DNA of 64,000 nt, from contig CAZYSK010000006.1 of the NCBI GenBank assembly GCA_964649415.1, forward strand, positions 76,690 through 140,689, given 5' to 3'. The notes beneath the pieces are model-generated. The model had not been told where the DNA came from. It saw nothing but the letters and a program-made list of their open reading frames with translations, and did not search any database. The position numbers and the translations under genes are program-made. Positions 17,213-24,550 of the stretch are shown here, in pieces. Position 1 is the first letter of the stretch, and each line of letters opens with the position of its first letter. The stretch is from CAZYSK01 sp964649415. Its GTDB lineage: Bacteria > Chloroflexota > Anaerolineae > B4-G1.

Positions 17213-18991
17213 ATGAAAAGGCATAGATTTCTGGCAGTCCTCGCGATCACCATCGGACCGCTGATTCTGGGAGTGGGCCTGATCCAGGCCCAAGGCCCGG
17301 GGGTGCAGGAGACGCCCCCTTCCTCAACCAGTCCTGTCGCACAGCAAGCGCAGATCGGCACCGCCTTCACCTATCAGGGACGACTCGACAAGGACGGCCA
17401 ACCGGTCAGCGATGACTGCGAGATGGCCTTCCGGCTGTACGATCAGGCCAGCGGGGGCAGCCCGGTGGGCGCGCCCATCACCACCACGGTGACGATCAGC
17501 AACAGCACCTTCACGGTCGGGCTGGACTTCGGAGCCGGCGCGTTCGACGGTGACGCCCGCTGGATCGAGATCGCGGTCCGGTGTCCCGGCGATGCCGAGC
17601 ACGTCACGCTGGCGGGCCGGCAGGAACTGACGCCCGCGCCTTACGCGCTGTATGCGCCCGCGGCGGGCGGCGCCCCGTGGAGCGGATTGATCGGCGTGCC
17701 GGCGGGCTTTGCCGACGGCGTGGACGACGCCACCGCCTACAGCGCCGGCTATGGCCTGTCGCTCGACGGGCAGACGCTGTCCGTCGTGACCGGCACGGTG
17801 CAGGCGCGCGTCAGCGGGGTTTGTCCGGTGGGGAGCACGGTGCGCGCGGTCAACGCCGACGGCACGGTAGAGTGCCAGCCCGACGCGCCGCTCAATCGGA
17901 GCACGCCCCCCACGGCCAACATCAGCACCACACTGGACAGTGATGGCGACGTTGGCTACGATACCTCGGTGACCATCGGCGCGGACGGGCTGGGCCTGAT
18001 CAGCTACCAGGATGACACCAACGGCGACCTGAAGGTGGCCCACTGCAACGACCTGGCTTGCACCTCCGCCACCCTCTCCTCGCTGGACGGCGACGAGTGC
18101 GTTGGCTACTATACCTCGGTGACGGTCGGCGCCGATGGGCTGGCGCTGATCGGCTACTATGACGCCACCAATGGCAACTTGAAAGTGGCTCACTGCGACG
18201 ACGTGGCCTGCACGTCTGCCTCCCTCGCCACGCTGGACAACGGTGAGAACGTGGGCTATTACACCTCGATAACCATTGGGGCCGATGGGCTGGGGCTGAT
18301 CAGCTATCATGACTATATCAACGCTGATCTCAAAGTAGCCCACTGCAACGACCTGGCCTGCACCTCTGCCACCCTCGCCACGCTGGACAGCGACGGGCTC
18401 GTCGGCTACGATACCTCGGTGACGGTTGGTGCCGACGGGCTGGGGCTGATCAGCTACTATGACGAAACGCACGACAGCTTGAAGGTAGCCCACTGCAACG
18501 ACCTGGCTTGCACCTCCGCCACCTGCACCACGCTGGGCAGCGTCGAGGAACTCGGCTATCGCACCTCTGTGACGGTCGGCGCGGACGGGCTGGGGCTGAT
18601 CAGCTACCAGGCGGGCTACAACTTTGCTAGAAGTCTGAAGGTGGCCCACTGCAACGACCTGGCCTGCACCTCTGTCGTCAGCGCCACGCTGGACAGCGCC
18701 GGGGACGTTGGCTATTTTGCCTCGGTGACTATCGGCGCCGACGGGCTGGGCCTGATCAGTTACTATGACGCTATAAATTACGATTTGAAGGTGGCCCACT
18801 GCAATGACCTGGCCTGCACCAGCGCTACTCTCACCTCGGTGGACAGTGATGGAAGCGTTGGTGCGTATACCTCTATGACCATCGGGGTCGACGGGCTGGG
18901 ATTGATCAGCTACTATGACGCCACTAACGACGACCTGAAGGTGACCCACTGCGCCAGCCCATTCTGCACGCCGTACTTTCGGCGCCGGTGA
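17213..18991 (+). CDS. Secreted protein with seven 50-residue repeats, probable beta-propeller
   Basis: The 592-aa product has a signal peptide (about 10-27), an N-terminal domain starting AFTYQGRLDKDGQPV that is common in secreted repeat proteins, a linker with SAGYGLSLDGQTLSV, and then seven consecutive repeats of about 50 residues. Each repeat has a variable start, TSVTIGADGLGLISYYD, and KVAHCNDLACTSATL with a CX4C pair. Seven repeats of this size fit a seven-bladed propeller with a disulfide in each blade, which is inference. AAAGGAG supports the ATG at 17213. Confidence 0.78.
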   Translation: MKRHRFLAVLAITIGPLILGVGLIQAQGPGVQETPPSSTSPVAQQAQIGTAFTYQGRLDKDGQPVSDDCEMAFRLYDQASGGSPVGAPITTTVTISNSTFTVGLDFGAGAFDGDARWIEIAVRCPGDAEHVTLAGRQELTPAPYALYAPAAGGAPWSGLIGVPAGFADGVDDATAYSAGYGLSLDGQTLSVVTGTVQARVSGVCPVGSTVRAVNADGTVECQPDAPLNRSTPPTANISTTLDSDGDVGYDTSVTIGADGLGLISYQDDTNGDLKVAHCNDLACTSATLSSLDGDECVGYYTSVTVGADGLALIGYYDATNGNLKVAHCDDVACTSASLATLDNGENVGYYTSITIGADGLGLISYHDYINADLKVAHCNDLACTSATLATLDSDGLVGYDTSVTVGADGLGLISYYDETHDSLKVAHCNDLACTSATCTTLGSVEELGYRTSVTVGADGLGLISYQAGYNFARSLKVAHCNDLACTSVVSATLDSAGDVGYFASVTIGADGLGLISYYDAINYDLKVAHCNDLACTSATLTSVDSDGSVGAYTSMTIGVDGLGLISYYDATNDDLKVTHCASPFCTPYFRRR

Positions 18992-19005
18992 GGAGGTCAC
19001 ACCAG

Positions 19006-19305
19006 ATGAATCGCTCAAGAAACACACACGTGCTCAAGATCGGTTTCCTGTTCATCTTGTTGATGGCGCTGCTCCTCACCGGCCGGGCGCTGGCGCAGCC
19101 CGGCGGGGGCTATGACCTGACGTGGCACAGCGTGGACGGCGGCGGAGCCACCCTGAGCACGGGCGGCGGCTACGCCCTGGCCGGGACGGCCGGCCAACCG
19201 GACGCCGGTGCGCTGAGCGGCGGTGGCTATACGCTGGCCGGCGGCTTGTGGGGCAGCCGGGCAGTCGAGTGCAGGATCTGCCTGCCGCTGATCATGCGCC
19301 GCTGA
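19006..19305 (+). CDS. Small secreted protein with GGGYxLAG motifs and LPLIMRR tail
   Basis: The 99-aa product has a signal peptide (about 9-30, ending ALAQPG), then GGGYDLTWHSVDGGG, TGGGYALAGTAGQPDAG and SGGGYTLAGGLWG, and ends CRICLPLIMRR. The tail resembles the C-terminal 'LPLxxR' signal seen on many Chloroflexota secreted proteins. AGGAGG ten bases before the ATG at 19006 decides the start; the ribosome site overlaps the upstream stop, which suggests coupling with the propeller gene. Confidence 0.75.
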   Translation: MNRSRNTHVLKIGFLFILLMALLLTGRALAQPGGGYDLTWHSVDGGGATLSTGGGYALAGTAGQPDAGALSGGGYTLAGGLWGSRAVECRICLPLIMRR

Positions 19306-19399
19306 GAGCACAATAGCCGCCTCTCGGCAAGCACCGCCGCCATAAACCGGCAGCCCACAGCTTGACATCCGCTCAGAGGCGCATATCGCAGGACACCCA

Positions 19400-19430
19400 G
19401 CCCGCCTACACAATCACGGTGTAGGCGGGC
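19400..19430. terminator. Hairpin between convergent genes
   Basis: GCCCGCCTACAC pairs with GTGTAGGCGGGC around a 7-base loop, between the secreted-protein gene and hicA which point at each other. No long T-run follows. Confidence 0.55.
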
Positions 19431-19463
19431 GTTCTGCTCAACGTGTGCGACTCAAGCTTCCTG

Positions 19464-19691
19464 CTAGGCTTGTAGGAATTCGTCCCTAGATATGCCTGCC
19501 TGAGTGAGTATCGTGCGCAGGGTTGAGCCCTTTATCCGGCGATGATTGGGCATAGTGAGAGGCGTTCGAGTGCCATCGGGGTTCTCGCGCACCATGGCGA
19601 TGTGGTTGCCTTCTCGCACTAGCTGGAACCCCAGGAGTCGAAATGCTTTGATGACTTTCGTGAGGGGAGCATCAACGGGAAACTTGGGCAC
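19464..19691 (-). CDS. hicA: HicA-type mRNA interferase toxin
   Basis: The 75-aa product has the HicA double-stranded RNA-binding fold pattern: VIKAFRLLGFQLVREGNHIAM with the catalytic-type His, then LTMPNHRRIKGSTLRTILTQAGIS. HicA toxins cleave mRNA and block translation. It starts with GTG that shares its first base with the last base of the hicB stop (TAGTG), so translation is coupled to the antitoxin. Confidence 0.88.
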   Translation of the reverse strand: MPKFPVDAPLTKVIKAFRLLGFQLVREGNHIAMVRENPDGTRTPLTMPNHRRIKGSTLRTILTQAGISRDEFLQA

Positions 19692-19918
19692 TAGGCAGCA
19701 ACTCCGGCTTCAGCAACAAAGGCTTCCAGAACAAGGGTTTCGCTTTCGAAGACTTCTTTTCCGAACGTCTCGATATGAAAGGCGATAGCAGACTTCACGT
19801 CGGCCAAAGCTTCCTCGTATGTATCTCCTTGACCTACAACGATACCCTTCATGCCAAGTGGGTACGCTACGTACCCATCTGAGTGCTTTTCCACAACGAT
19901 CTTGAATTGTCTGACCAT
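19691..19918 (-). CDS. hicB: HicB-type antitoxin
   Basis: The 75-aa product shows the partially degraded RNase H-like HicB fold, with FKIVVEKHSDGYVAYPLG and VGQGDTYEEALADVKSAIAFHIETFG. It lacks the C-terminal DNA-binding extension found in larger HicB proteins, so operon autorepression by HicB itself is less likely. TAGGAGC precedes the ATG. It neutralises the toxin encoded directly after it. Confidence 0.88.
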   Translation of the reverse strand: MVRQFKIVVEKHSDGYVAYPLGMKGIVVGQGDTYEEALADVKSAIAFHIETFGKEVFESETLVLEAFVAEAGVAA

Positions 19919-20191
19919 CTTGAGCTCCTACAAGAAACTGTCTCTATGACCTTATGATACCACAAACCGTGAAATGTGCGAGCCCAGTTTTTTGAAGTGG
20001 CCTAACAATGATGAAAGCCAGCCCTTGATGTCGCCTGATCCACTCGGCTATCGTTTTCGCCATCTCGTTTCCAGTGGGCTGCCCAACGGCGTCCATCTAG
20101 GCCGCTCGGCGGCTCAGGCTTGGCGCCTTCAGTGCAGGGCAACAAGGTAGGCCGGGCGCTATGGCCTTTTCGCCCGCCGGCCGGGCAGGCT

Positions 20192-20575
20192 TCAGCGAGT
20201 TGTTCGGTGGCTCCTCCGACGAGTCTCACCAACCTTGCTACGCCGTGCCCTGCCATGGGGGCGCACCGTCGCCTCGGCCAGCACTCTGAAGACACCCACC
20301 TCGGTCTTGGACTCGGTCCATTCACCAAAGGCCGATTCCAGGCTGGAGTACTCGGCCTTGCGTTCGGCCAGCACCTGCTCCCGCTGGGCCTCCGTGTCCC
20401 ACAGGTCGATCGTCAGATACCGCCGCGGATTCTTCGTGTCGCGCAGCACGGTGGTGCCTCGGAAGCCCGGGGACTGTGCGAACAGCTTGCCCCACGCGCC
20501 GCCCGGGCCGTACGCCAGCTCGAACTGGCCTCGGGCCTCCTCCTTGACGACAAACTCACAGACGATTTCGATCAT
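20192..20575 (-). CDS. Antibiotic biosynthesis monooxygenase (ABM) domain protein
   Basis: The 127-aa product has the dimeric alpha-beta barrel pattern of ABM-family proteins: MIEIVCEFVVKEEARGQFELAYG at the start, SPGFRGTTVLRDTKNPRRYLTIDLWDTEAQREQV in the middle. These small enzymes oxidise aromatic or haem-like substrates or act as binding proteins. The last about 25 residues are arginine-rich and unlike the family, perhaps because the native stop was lost. The start is the ATG at 20575 that opens the first strand. Confidence 0.75.
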   Translation of the reverse strand: MIEIVCEFVVKEEARGQFELAYGPGGAWGKLFAQSPGFRGTTVLRDTKNPRRYLTIDLWDTEAQREQVLAERKAEYSSLESAFGEWTESKTEVGVFRVLAEATVRPHGRARRSKVGETRRRSHRTTR

Positions 20576-21062
20576 GCTGGACCGGCTCCTCTCTCGACAA
20601 ACTTCCACTAGCCAGTGTTCCCCGGGCGTCCTCCGACTCGTCGCCGAACGTAAGCATCAACCGCTTGAATCTCTCAATGGAATCCTTCTGTCCCGCTCCC
20701 AGAGTTGCACTTGCACAGATCCTCAGTATAATGACCCCACACGAGACCTCCTGCGGACTACACGATCTCCCAAGTATACATCATACAGCTACGACTGCAA
20801 CAAGCAAACCTGCTGACTACTGACGATGAAACAGGCAGTGGAACTGCTTGTGTTTGTCCCATATTCGTTCGCAAGTCTGTTCGGATCGTGCTGGTGCACG
20901 GGTGCTCGTGTCTCTCCCAGGGCGGGATTAGCGTTCAGTGCGGAGGGGGGGAGCGGGCAAGGAGCGGAGCGGGTTGCCCGTCTGGCACGGTGTGCAAGTG
21001 CGATGACGTCGGTCCTTGAGCGCGGAAAACGGTTACGTTCTACAGGTTAAGGAGGTCAATCC
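20576..21062. other. Intergenic stretch with a promoter before glycerol dehydrogenase
   Basis: TTGCAC (20705-20710) and TATAAT (20727-20732) are 16 bases apart on the plus strand and could serve the dehydrogenase about 330 bases downstream. A 74-codon frame at 20826-21050 has no convincing ribosome site or recognisable product. Nothing else is seen. Confidence 0.5.
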
Positions 21063-22160
21063 ATGATAAGCACGACGATTTTTCCGGGACGCTATGTTCA
21101 AGGCAAAGACGCAAGGAAGAGGCTTGGCAAGGAGCTCTCACGATACGGGGAAAACGGAATCGTCGTCTGCGACCCGTTCATCTATGAGAAGATGCTTTCG
21201 GATTTTGAGCCCCACATGAAGGACGGAGTCCAGATCAGCATCGCGGAATTCGGTGGTGAGTGTTCGGATGAAGAGATTGGACGCCTGCTGGAGCTGGCCG
21301 AGAAAGCGAAATCCCATTTCGTGGTTGGACTGGGAGGCGGCAAGACTCTGGATACGGCCAAAGCGGTGGCGCACATGGCCAAGCTACCGGTAGCCATAGT
21401 GCCCACCATCGCCGCTACCGATGCGCCATGCAGCGCGCTGTCAGTGATCTACACACCGGAAGGTGAGTTCAAACGGTACCTGGTATTGCCCCGCAACCCA
21501 GATCTGGTGTTAGTGGACACGCAGATTGCAGCCAATGCCCCAGTGCGCTTGCTGGTCTCGGGGATGGGGGATGCTCTCGCCACCTGGTTCGAGGCAGAAT
21601 CCTGCATGCACAAGTACGCCCCCAATATGACTGGAGATGTGGGGTCTATGTCGGCGTATGCCCTGGCCAGGCTGTGCTATGACACCCTCCTGAAGTATGG
21701 GCTGGCCGCCAAGACCGCTTGTGAAACTCACGTGGTGACGCCCGCTCTGGAGCATATTGTAGAGGCCAACACGCTCCTCAGTGGTTTGGGCTTCGAGAGT
21801 GGCGGGTTGGCAGCCTCGCACGCTATCCACAATGGCCTGACTGTGCTGGAACAGACCCATCATTACTATCACGGTGAGAAGGTTGCCTTCGGCACGCTGG
21901 CGTCTCTGTTCCTGACGGACAAGCCCGCCGAAACCATCAACCAGGTCTACGAGTTCTGCGAAACGGTTGGTCTTCCATCCACTTTGGCCGGCATCGGGTT
22001 GCAAGAGGCAAGTGATGGGGATCTGATGGAAGTGGCCAAGGCGTCATGTGCAGAGGGCGAGACCATTCACAATGAACCGGTTCCGGTGACCCCAGATACG
22101 GTGTTCTCGGCGCTCAAGGCAGCGGATGCAGAGGGGAGAAGGCGCCGTTCATCTGACTAA
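21063..22160 (+). CDS. gldA: Glycerol dehydrogenase (iron/zinc alcohol dehydrogenase family)
   Basis: The 365-aa product follows GldA closely: FPGRYVQGKDA at the start, the NAD-binding VVGLGGGKTLDTAKAVA, then PTIAATDAPCSALSVIYT. Metal ligands are the Asp in SGMGDALATWFEA, the His in GLAASHAIHNGL and the His in HYYHGEKVAFG. It oxidises glycerol to dihydroxyacetone with NAD. GGAGG precedes the ATG. The last few residues are arginine-rich and extend beyond the usual end. No dihydroxyacetone kinase is nearby. Confidence 0.92.
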   Translation: MISTTIFPGRYVQGKDARKRLGKELSRYGENGIVVCDPFIYEKMLSDFEPHMKDGVQISIAEFGGECSDEEIGRLLELAEKAKSHFVVGLGGGKTLDTAKAVAHMAKLPVAIVPTIAATDAPCSALSVIYTPEGEFKRYLVLPRNPDLVLVDTQIAANAPVRLLVSGMGDALATWFEAESCMHKYAPNMTGDVGSMSAYALARLCYDTLLKYGLAAKTACETHVVTPALEHIVEANTLLSGLGFESGGLAASHAIHNGLTVLEQTHHYYHGEKVAFGTLASLFLTDKPAETINQVYEFCETVGLPSTLAGIGLQEASDGDLMEVAKASCAEGETIHNEPVPVTPDTVFSALKAADAEGRRRRSSD

Positions 22161-22487
22161 CGTCGGACGCGTGGATCTGCTCGGGAGCCCCGCCGCTTCG
22201 CTCCAGGGGCTCCGGCAGTCCATCGCGGTGTTTCACCTGCATAGGCGGCACGCGGGGTGGAGCGCATGCGTGGCATATCCAGTGCATCCCGGCCAGCACA
22301 CGGGCAATTCAACTCGACATCACGCCACACCCAGAATCCCAAGAGGCAGCCGCGGCCCTCGGCACCGCGGCAGAACCACATCCCGTCGTCTCGCTGGATC
22401 AGCAGCAGCCAGTTCCCACACCGTCCCCTGGCCTGAGATTCGCCGGCGGCCACAGAACGCGCCGTTCTCACGTTGACGTGTCCCAAC
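22161..22487. other. Intergenic stretch, no supported gene
   Basis: The minus strand of about 22260-22440 can be read as a tryptophan/cysteine-rich stretch (NWLLLIQRDDGMWFC, LGFWVWRDVELNCPC) that looks protein-like, but its frame has no credible start. I regard it as a possible gene remnant. Confidence 0.3.
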
Positions 22488-22578
22488 AAGCTGTTGCCTG
22501 CTGGCCGGTGAGAGCCCAACTGTTCATACCCCAAGGCCGTCCACAGTTTGACATCCCTGCAAGATCGCAGTACACTTG
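22488..22578 (+). repeat. Dispersed promoter repeat, family 3 copy A
   Basis: It shares CTGCTGGCCGGTGA, CCAAGGCCGTCC and a promoter block with the copy at 23222-23295. The promoter is TTGACA (22548-22553), 17 bases, TACACT (22571-22576), and lies about 36 bases before the ATG of the methyltransferase gene. Confidence 0.8.
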
Positions 22579-22612
22579 AAGTATCACCAGGCATCAACAG
22601 GGTGGAACGGCG

Positions 22613-23179
22613 ATGACAATACTCCCTGATTTCCTGATCGGCATACTCAACGGATGGTTGCCGTTGGTCCTCTATCTCGGCGGTTTCCTGCTTATGATGG
22701 CGGCTTTCTCCAGACAGGCCAGAGCAAGGCTCTTCGAGGACCCCAAGTATGGCATGCCGGCCAGCGCCAGGCTTGTGCGCCTGCTGGGTCAAGTAGCGAT
22801 GTTCGCCTATATCGGCATGATGGTCTTCACGCCCCTCAGGCTCAGTACGCCTGCCTTTCCGGTTGGTGTCCTAATCTACGCCGGAGGCTACGGTGTCGTC
22901 ATGGCCGCGCTACATTGCTTCAGACACACACCTGCCGATCAAGCCGTGGTCGCCGGGCCTTATCGCCTGTCCCGCAACCCCCAGTGGGTAGGGCTTGTCC
23001 TTGTGTTGGTTGGAGCGGCAGTCATGACAGGGGTTTTGCTGTACCTGGGTATTATCCTGGTGGTGGCAATCATCTATCACCTGGTAATCCTGGCAGAAGA
23101 GAAAGCCTGCCTGGAACAATATGGCGATAGTTTTCGGGCATACATGACGGGGGTCCCACGTTACTTCTGGTTTGTATGA
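22613..23179 (+). CDS. Isoprenylcysteine carboxyl methyltransferase-like membrane methyltransferase
   Basis: The 188-aa product has about five hydrophobic helices and the C-terminal signature of the ICMT/PEMT superfamily: VAGPYRLSRNPQWVGLVL, then EEKACLEQYGDSFRAYMTGVPRYFWF. Bacterial members methylate isoprenoid or lipid-type acceptors with SAM at the membrane; the acceptor is unknown. The ribosome site is weak (GGTGGA). It is driven by a repeat-borne promoter. A related enzyme lies at 44317. Confidence 0.82.
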   Translation: MTILPDFLIGILNGWLPLVLYLGGFLLMMAAFSRQARARLFEDPKYGMPASARLVRLLGQVAMFAYIGMMVFTPLRLSTPAFPVGVLIYAGGYGVVMAALHCFRHTPADQAVVAGPYRLSRNPQWVGLVLVLVGAAVMTGVLLYLGIILVVAIIYHLVILAEEKACLEQYGDSFRAYMTGVPRYFWFV

Positions 23180-23221
23180 AGACCTCGGGGCAACCCAACG
23201 ATCGCCGGTGTGTCCTGCTAA

Positions 23222-23295
23222 GCTGTCGTCTGCTGGCCGGTGAAAATCCAAGGCCGTCCGCTGTTTGACGTCCGTGCAAGATTGCAGTACACTGT
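23222..23295 (+). repeat. Dispersed promoter repeat, family 3 copy B
   Basis: It matches copy A at 22488. The promoter block is TTGACG (23265-23270), 17 bases, TACACT (23288-23293). No gene starts directly after it; the nuclease start is 500 bases downstream. Confidence 0.75.
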
Positions 23296-23688
23296 GCACA
23301 CGTAACCCAATCAAGCCAGGCAGTGAGAGCGCTTCGGAGGTAGGTATTGCAGAAGTGAAGAGCCCGCCCAGCGTCAAAGTGTCGTGGACTCCCTGTGGTT
23401 GACCGGAAGCGCGGTCAGCGAGCCGCAGGCTGGCAAGCGGATGAGGTCTTGTGATCGTCGCATAACAATCCTCGTTTCGCTTGAGCATCATGCGGACGAA
23501 CCTGCGGCTCATCCGCTGTGCTATTTCACAACGTCGGGCTACTGTGAAGTGTGCAGACGAACAACGGTTCAGGCAGTGCTTTGATGCGTTTCTGCAGTTC
23601 TCTGCCCCACTTAAGGTTATTTTGAAAGACATAGTACGGCAGAATGAGCCCTCTGAATAGATGTTAGGGGGCATGCTATTGATTGGGC
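23296..23688. other. Intergenic stretch, no supported gene
   Basis: A 66-codon frame at 23384-23584 has no ribosome site and no recognisable motif. Base composition is already lower in GC than the preceding genes. Nothing else is visible. Confidence 0.4.
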
Positions 23689-23717
23689 TTGGGCCAGATT
23701 GGGTGATCAGGTAAAAT
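23689..23717 (+). promoter_or_regulatory. Promoter of the nuclease-helicase pair
   Basis: TTGGGC and TAAAAT are separated by 17 bases, about 78 bases before the nuclease ATG. Confidence 0.55.
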
Positions 23718-23794
23718 AGCAAGACCAGGTAAAGATCCTTGGTGAGTCCAGCCTCACAGACGGGTTGATCGTGGCAGCGTGTGGAGTCCATCTT

Positions 23795-24550
23795 ATGCCA
23801 TATAGTCGATGTCTTCAGTGTAATCAGGATAACTGCGTGCATATTGATCTTGTCACAGATGATGCCGAGTTCGCCAGAGTTGTGGCAGCTGCACTACGGG
23901 CTCATGATGCGCCCCCGCCGCCGAAAGAGCCAGAGATCACAAATGCTCTCCAAGGGAATCTTGCCGAGTTCTGCGTTTGGGATCTAGGTGAACGACAGTG
24001 GCGCATCTACGAACGGAGATTCACCTGGACCCCGAATGCGAATAGCCCTTGGCGACCAGGTTCCGATCCGGGTATAGATATCCTGGCGCTGACTTCTGTG
24101 GACAATGAACCTCTCGCGCTTGTGGTTGAGGTCAAGTCTAGCCGTTACGATGGAAGCAACTTGGTGCACAGCGGCAACAGTAGCCTTCGAGCAGATTTTG
24201 AGCATCTATTCATGGGTGATATCCAGTCTAGATTGGCAGTTCGAATAGGAGCAGTGTGCTCCGATCTAAACTCCAAGTATGGGCTGCCTGACTTGGCGAC
24301 GAAAGTCAAGAGAGTGGTAGGCAGAGGGCCAAGCGACTCTGAGAATATCAGACTCGTCGGCGTGTTGGTTTGCACAAGGGGAGATAACCAATCACAAACA
24401 ACGCGTTCTGTTGCTTTTGGTCAGCTTCGAACATGGCTTCTGAATAGGGGATGGAAGACTGAGCAAATCGAGTATCGGTGTATTGAGGTTGGAGATTTTC
24501 TGAATTGGTTACGCCAGGTGATCAAGAGAGCGATCTATGGACACGCTTGA
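23795..24550 (+). CDS. PD-(D/E)XK-like nuclease, HamA/DUF1837-like
   Basis: The 251-aa product has the restriction-nuclease pattern: a Glu in the first helix (GNLAEFCVWDLGE, about residue 58), Asp95 in PGIDILAL, and E112-V-K114 in LVVEVKSS. A possible zinc knuckle (CLQCNQDNC) lies at the N-terminus. The stop overlaps the helicase start by 14 bases, so the two are translated together. The pairing of such a nuclease with a Ski2-like helicase is that of Hachiman (HamA-HamB) anti-phage systems; the match is by organisation and motifs only. The ATG at 23795 has GGAG eight bases before it; an upstream TTG is less likely. GC content is visibly lower than in neighbouring genes. Confidence 0.7.
   Translation: MPYSRCLQCNQDNCVHIDLVTDDAEFARVVAAALRAHDAPPPPKEPEITNALQGNLAEFCVWDLGERQWRIYERRFTWTPNANSPWRPGSDPGIDILALTSVDNEPLALVVEVKSSRYDGSNLVHSGNSSLRADFEHLFMGDIQSRLAVRIGAVCSDLNSKYGLPDLATKVKRVVGRGPSDSENIRLVGVLVCTRGDNQSQTTRSVAFGQLRTWLLNRGWKTEQIEYRCIEVGDFLNWLRQVIKRAIYGHA

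Noticed and set aside
17324..19027. A 567-codon frame antisense to the propeller gene
   Set aside because: Shadow of the repeat-rich plus-strand gene; no ribosome site.
20826..21050. 74-codon frame before glycerol dehydrogenase
   Set aside because: No ribosome site, odd composition and no recognisable motif; treated as intergenic.
22910..23842. A 310-codon minus-strand frame across the ICMT-like gene and the promoter repeat
   Set aside because: It is antisense to a recognisable membrane enzyme and crosses non-coding repeats.
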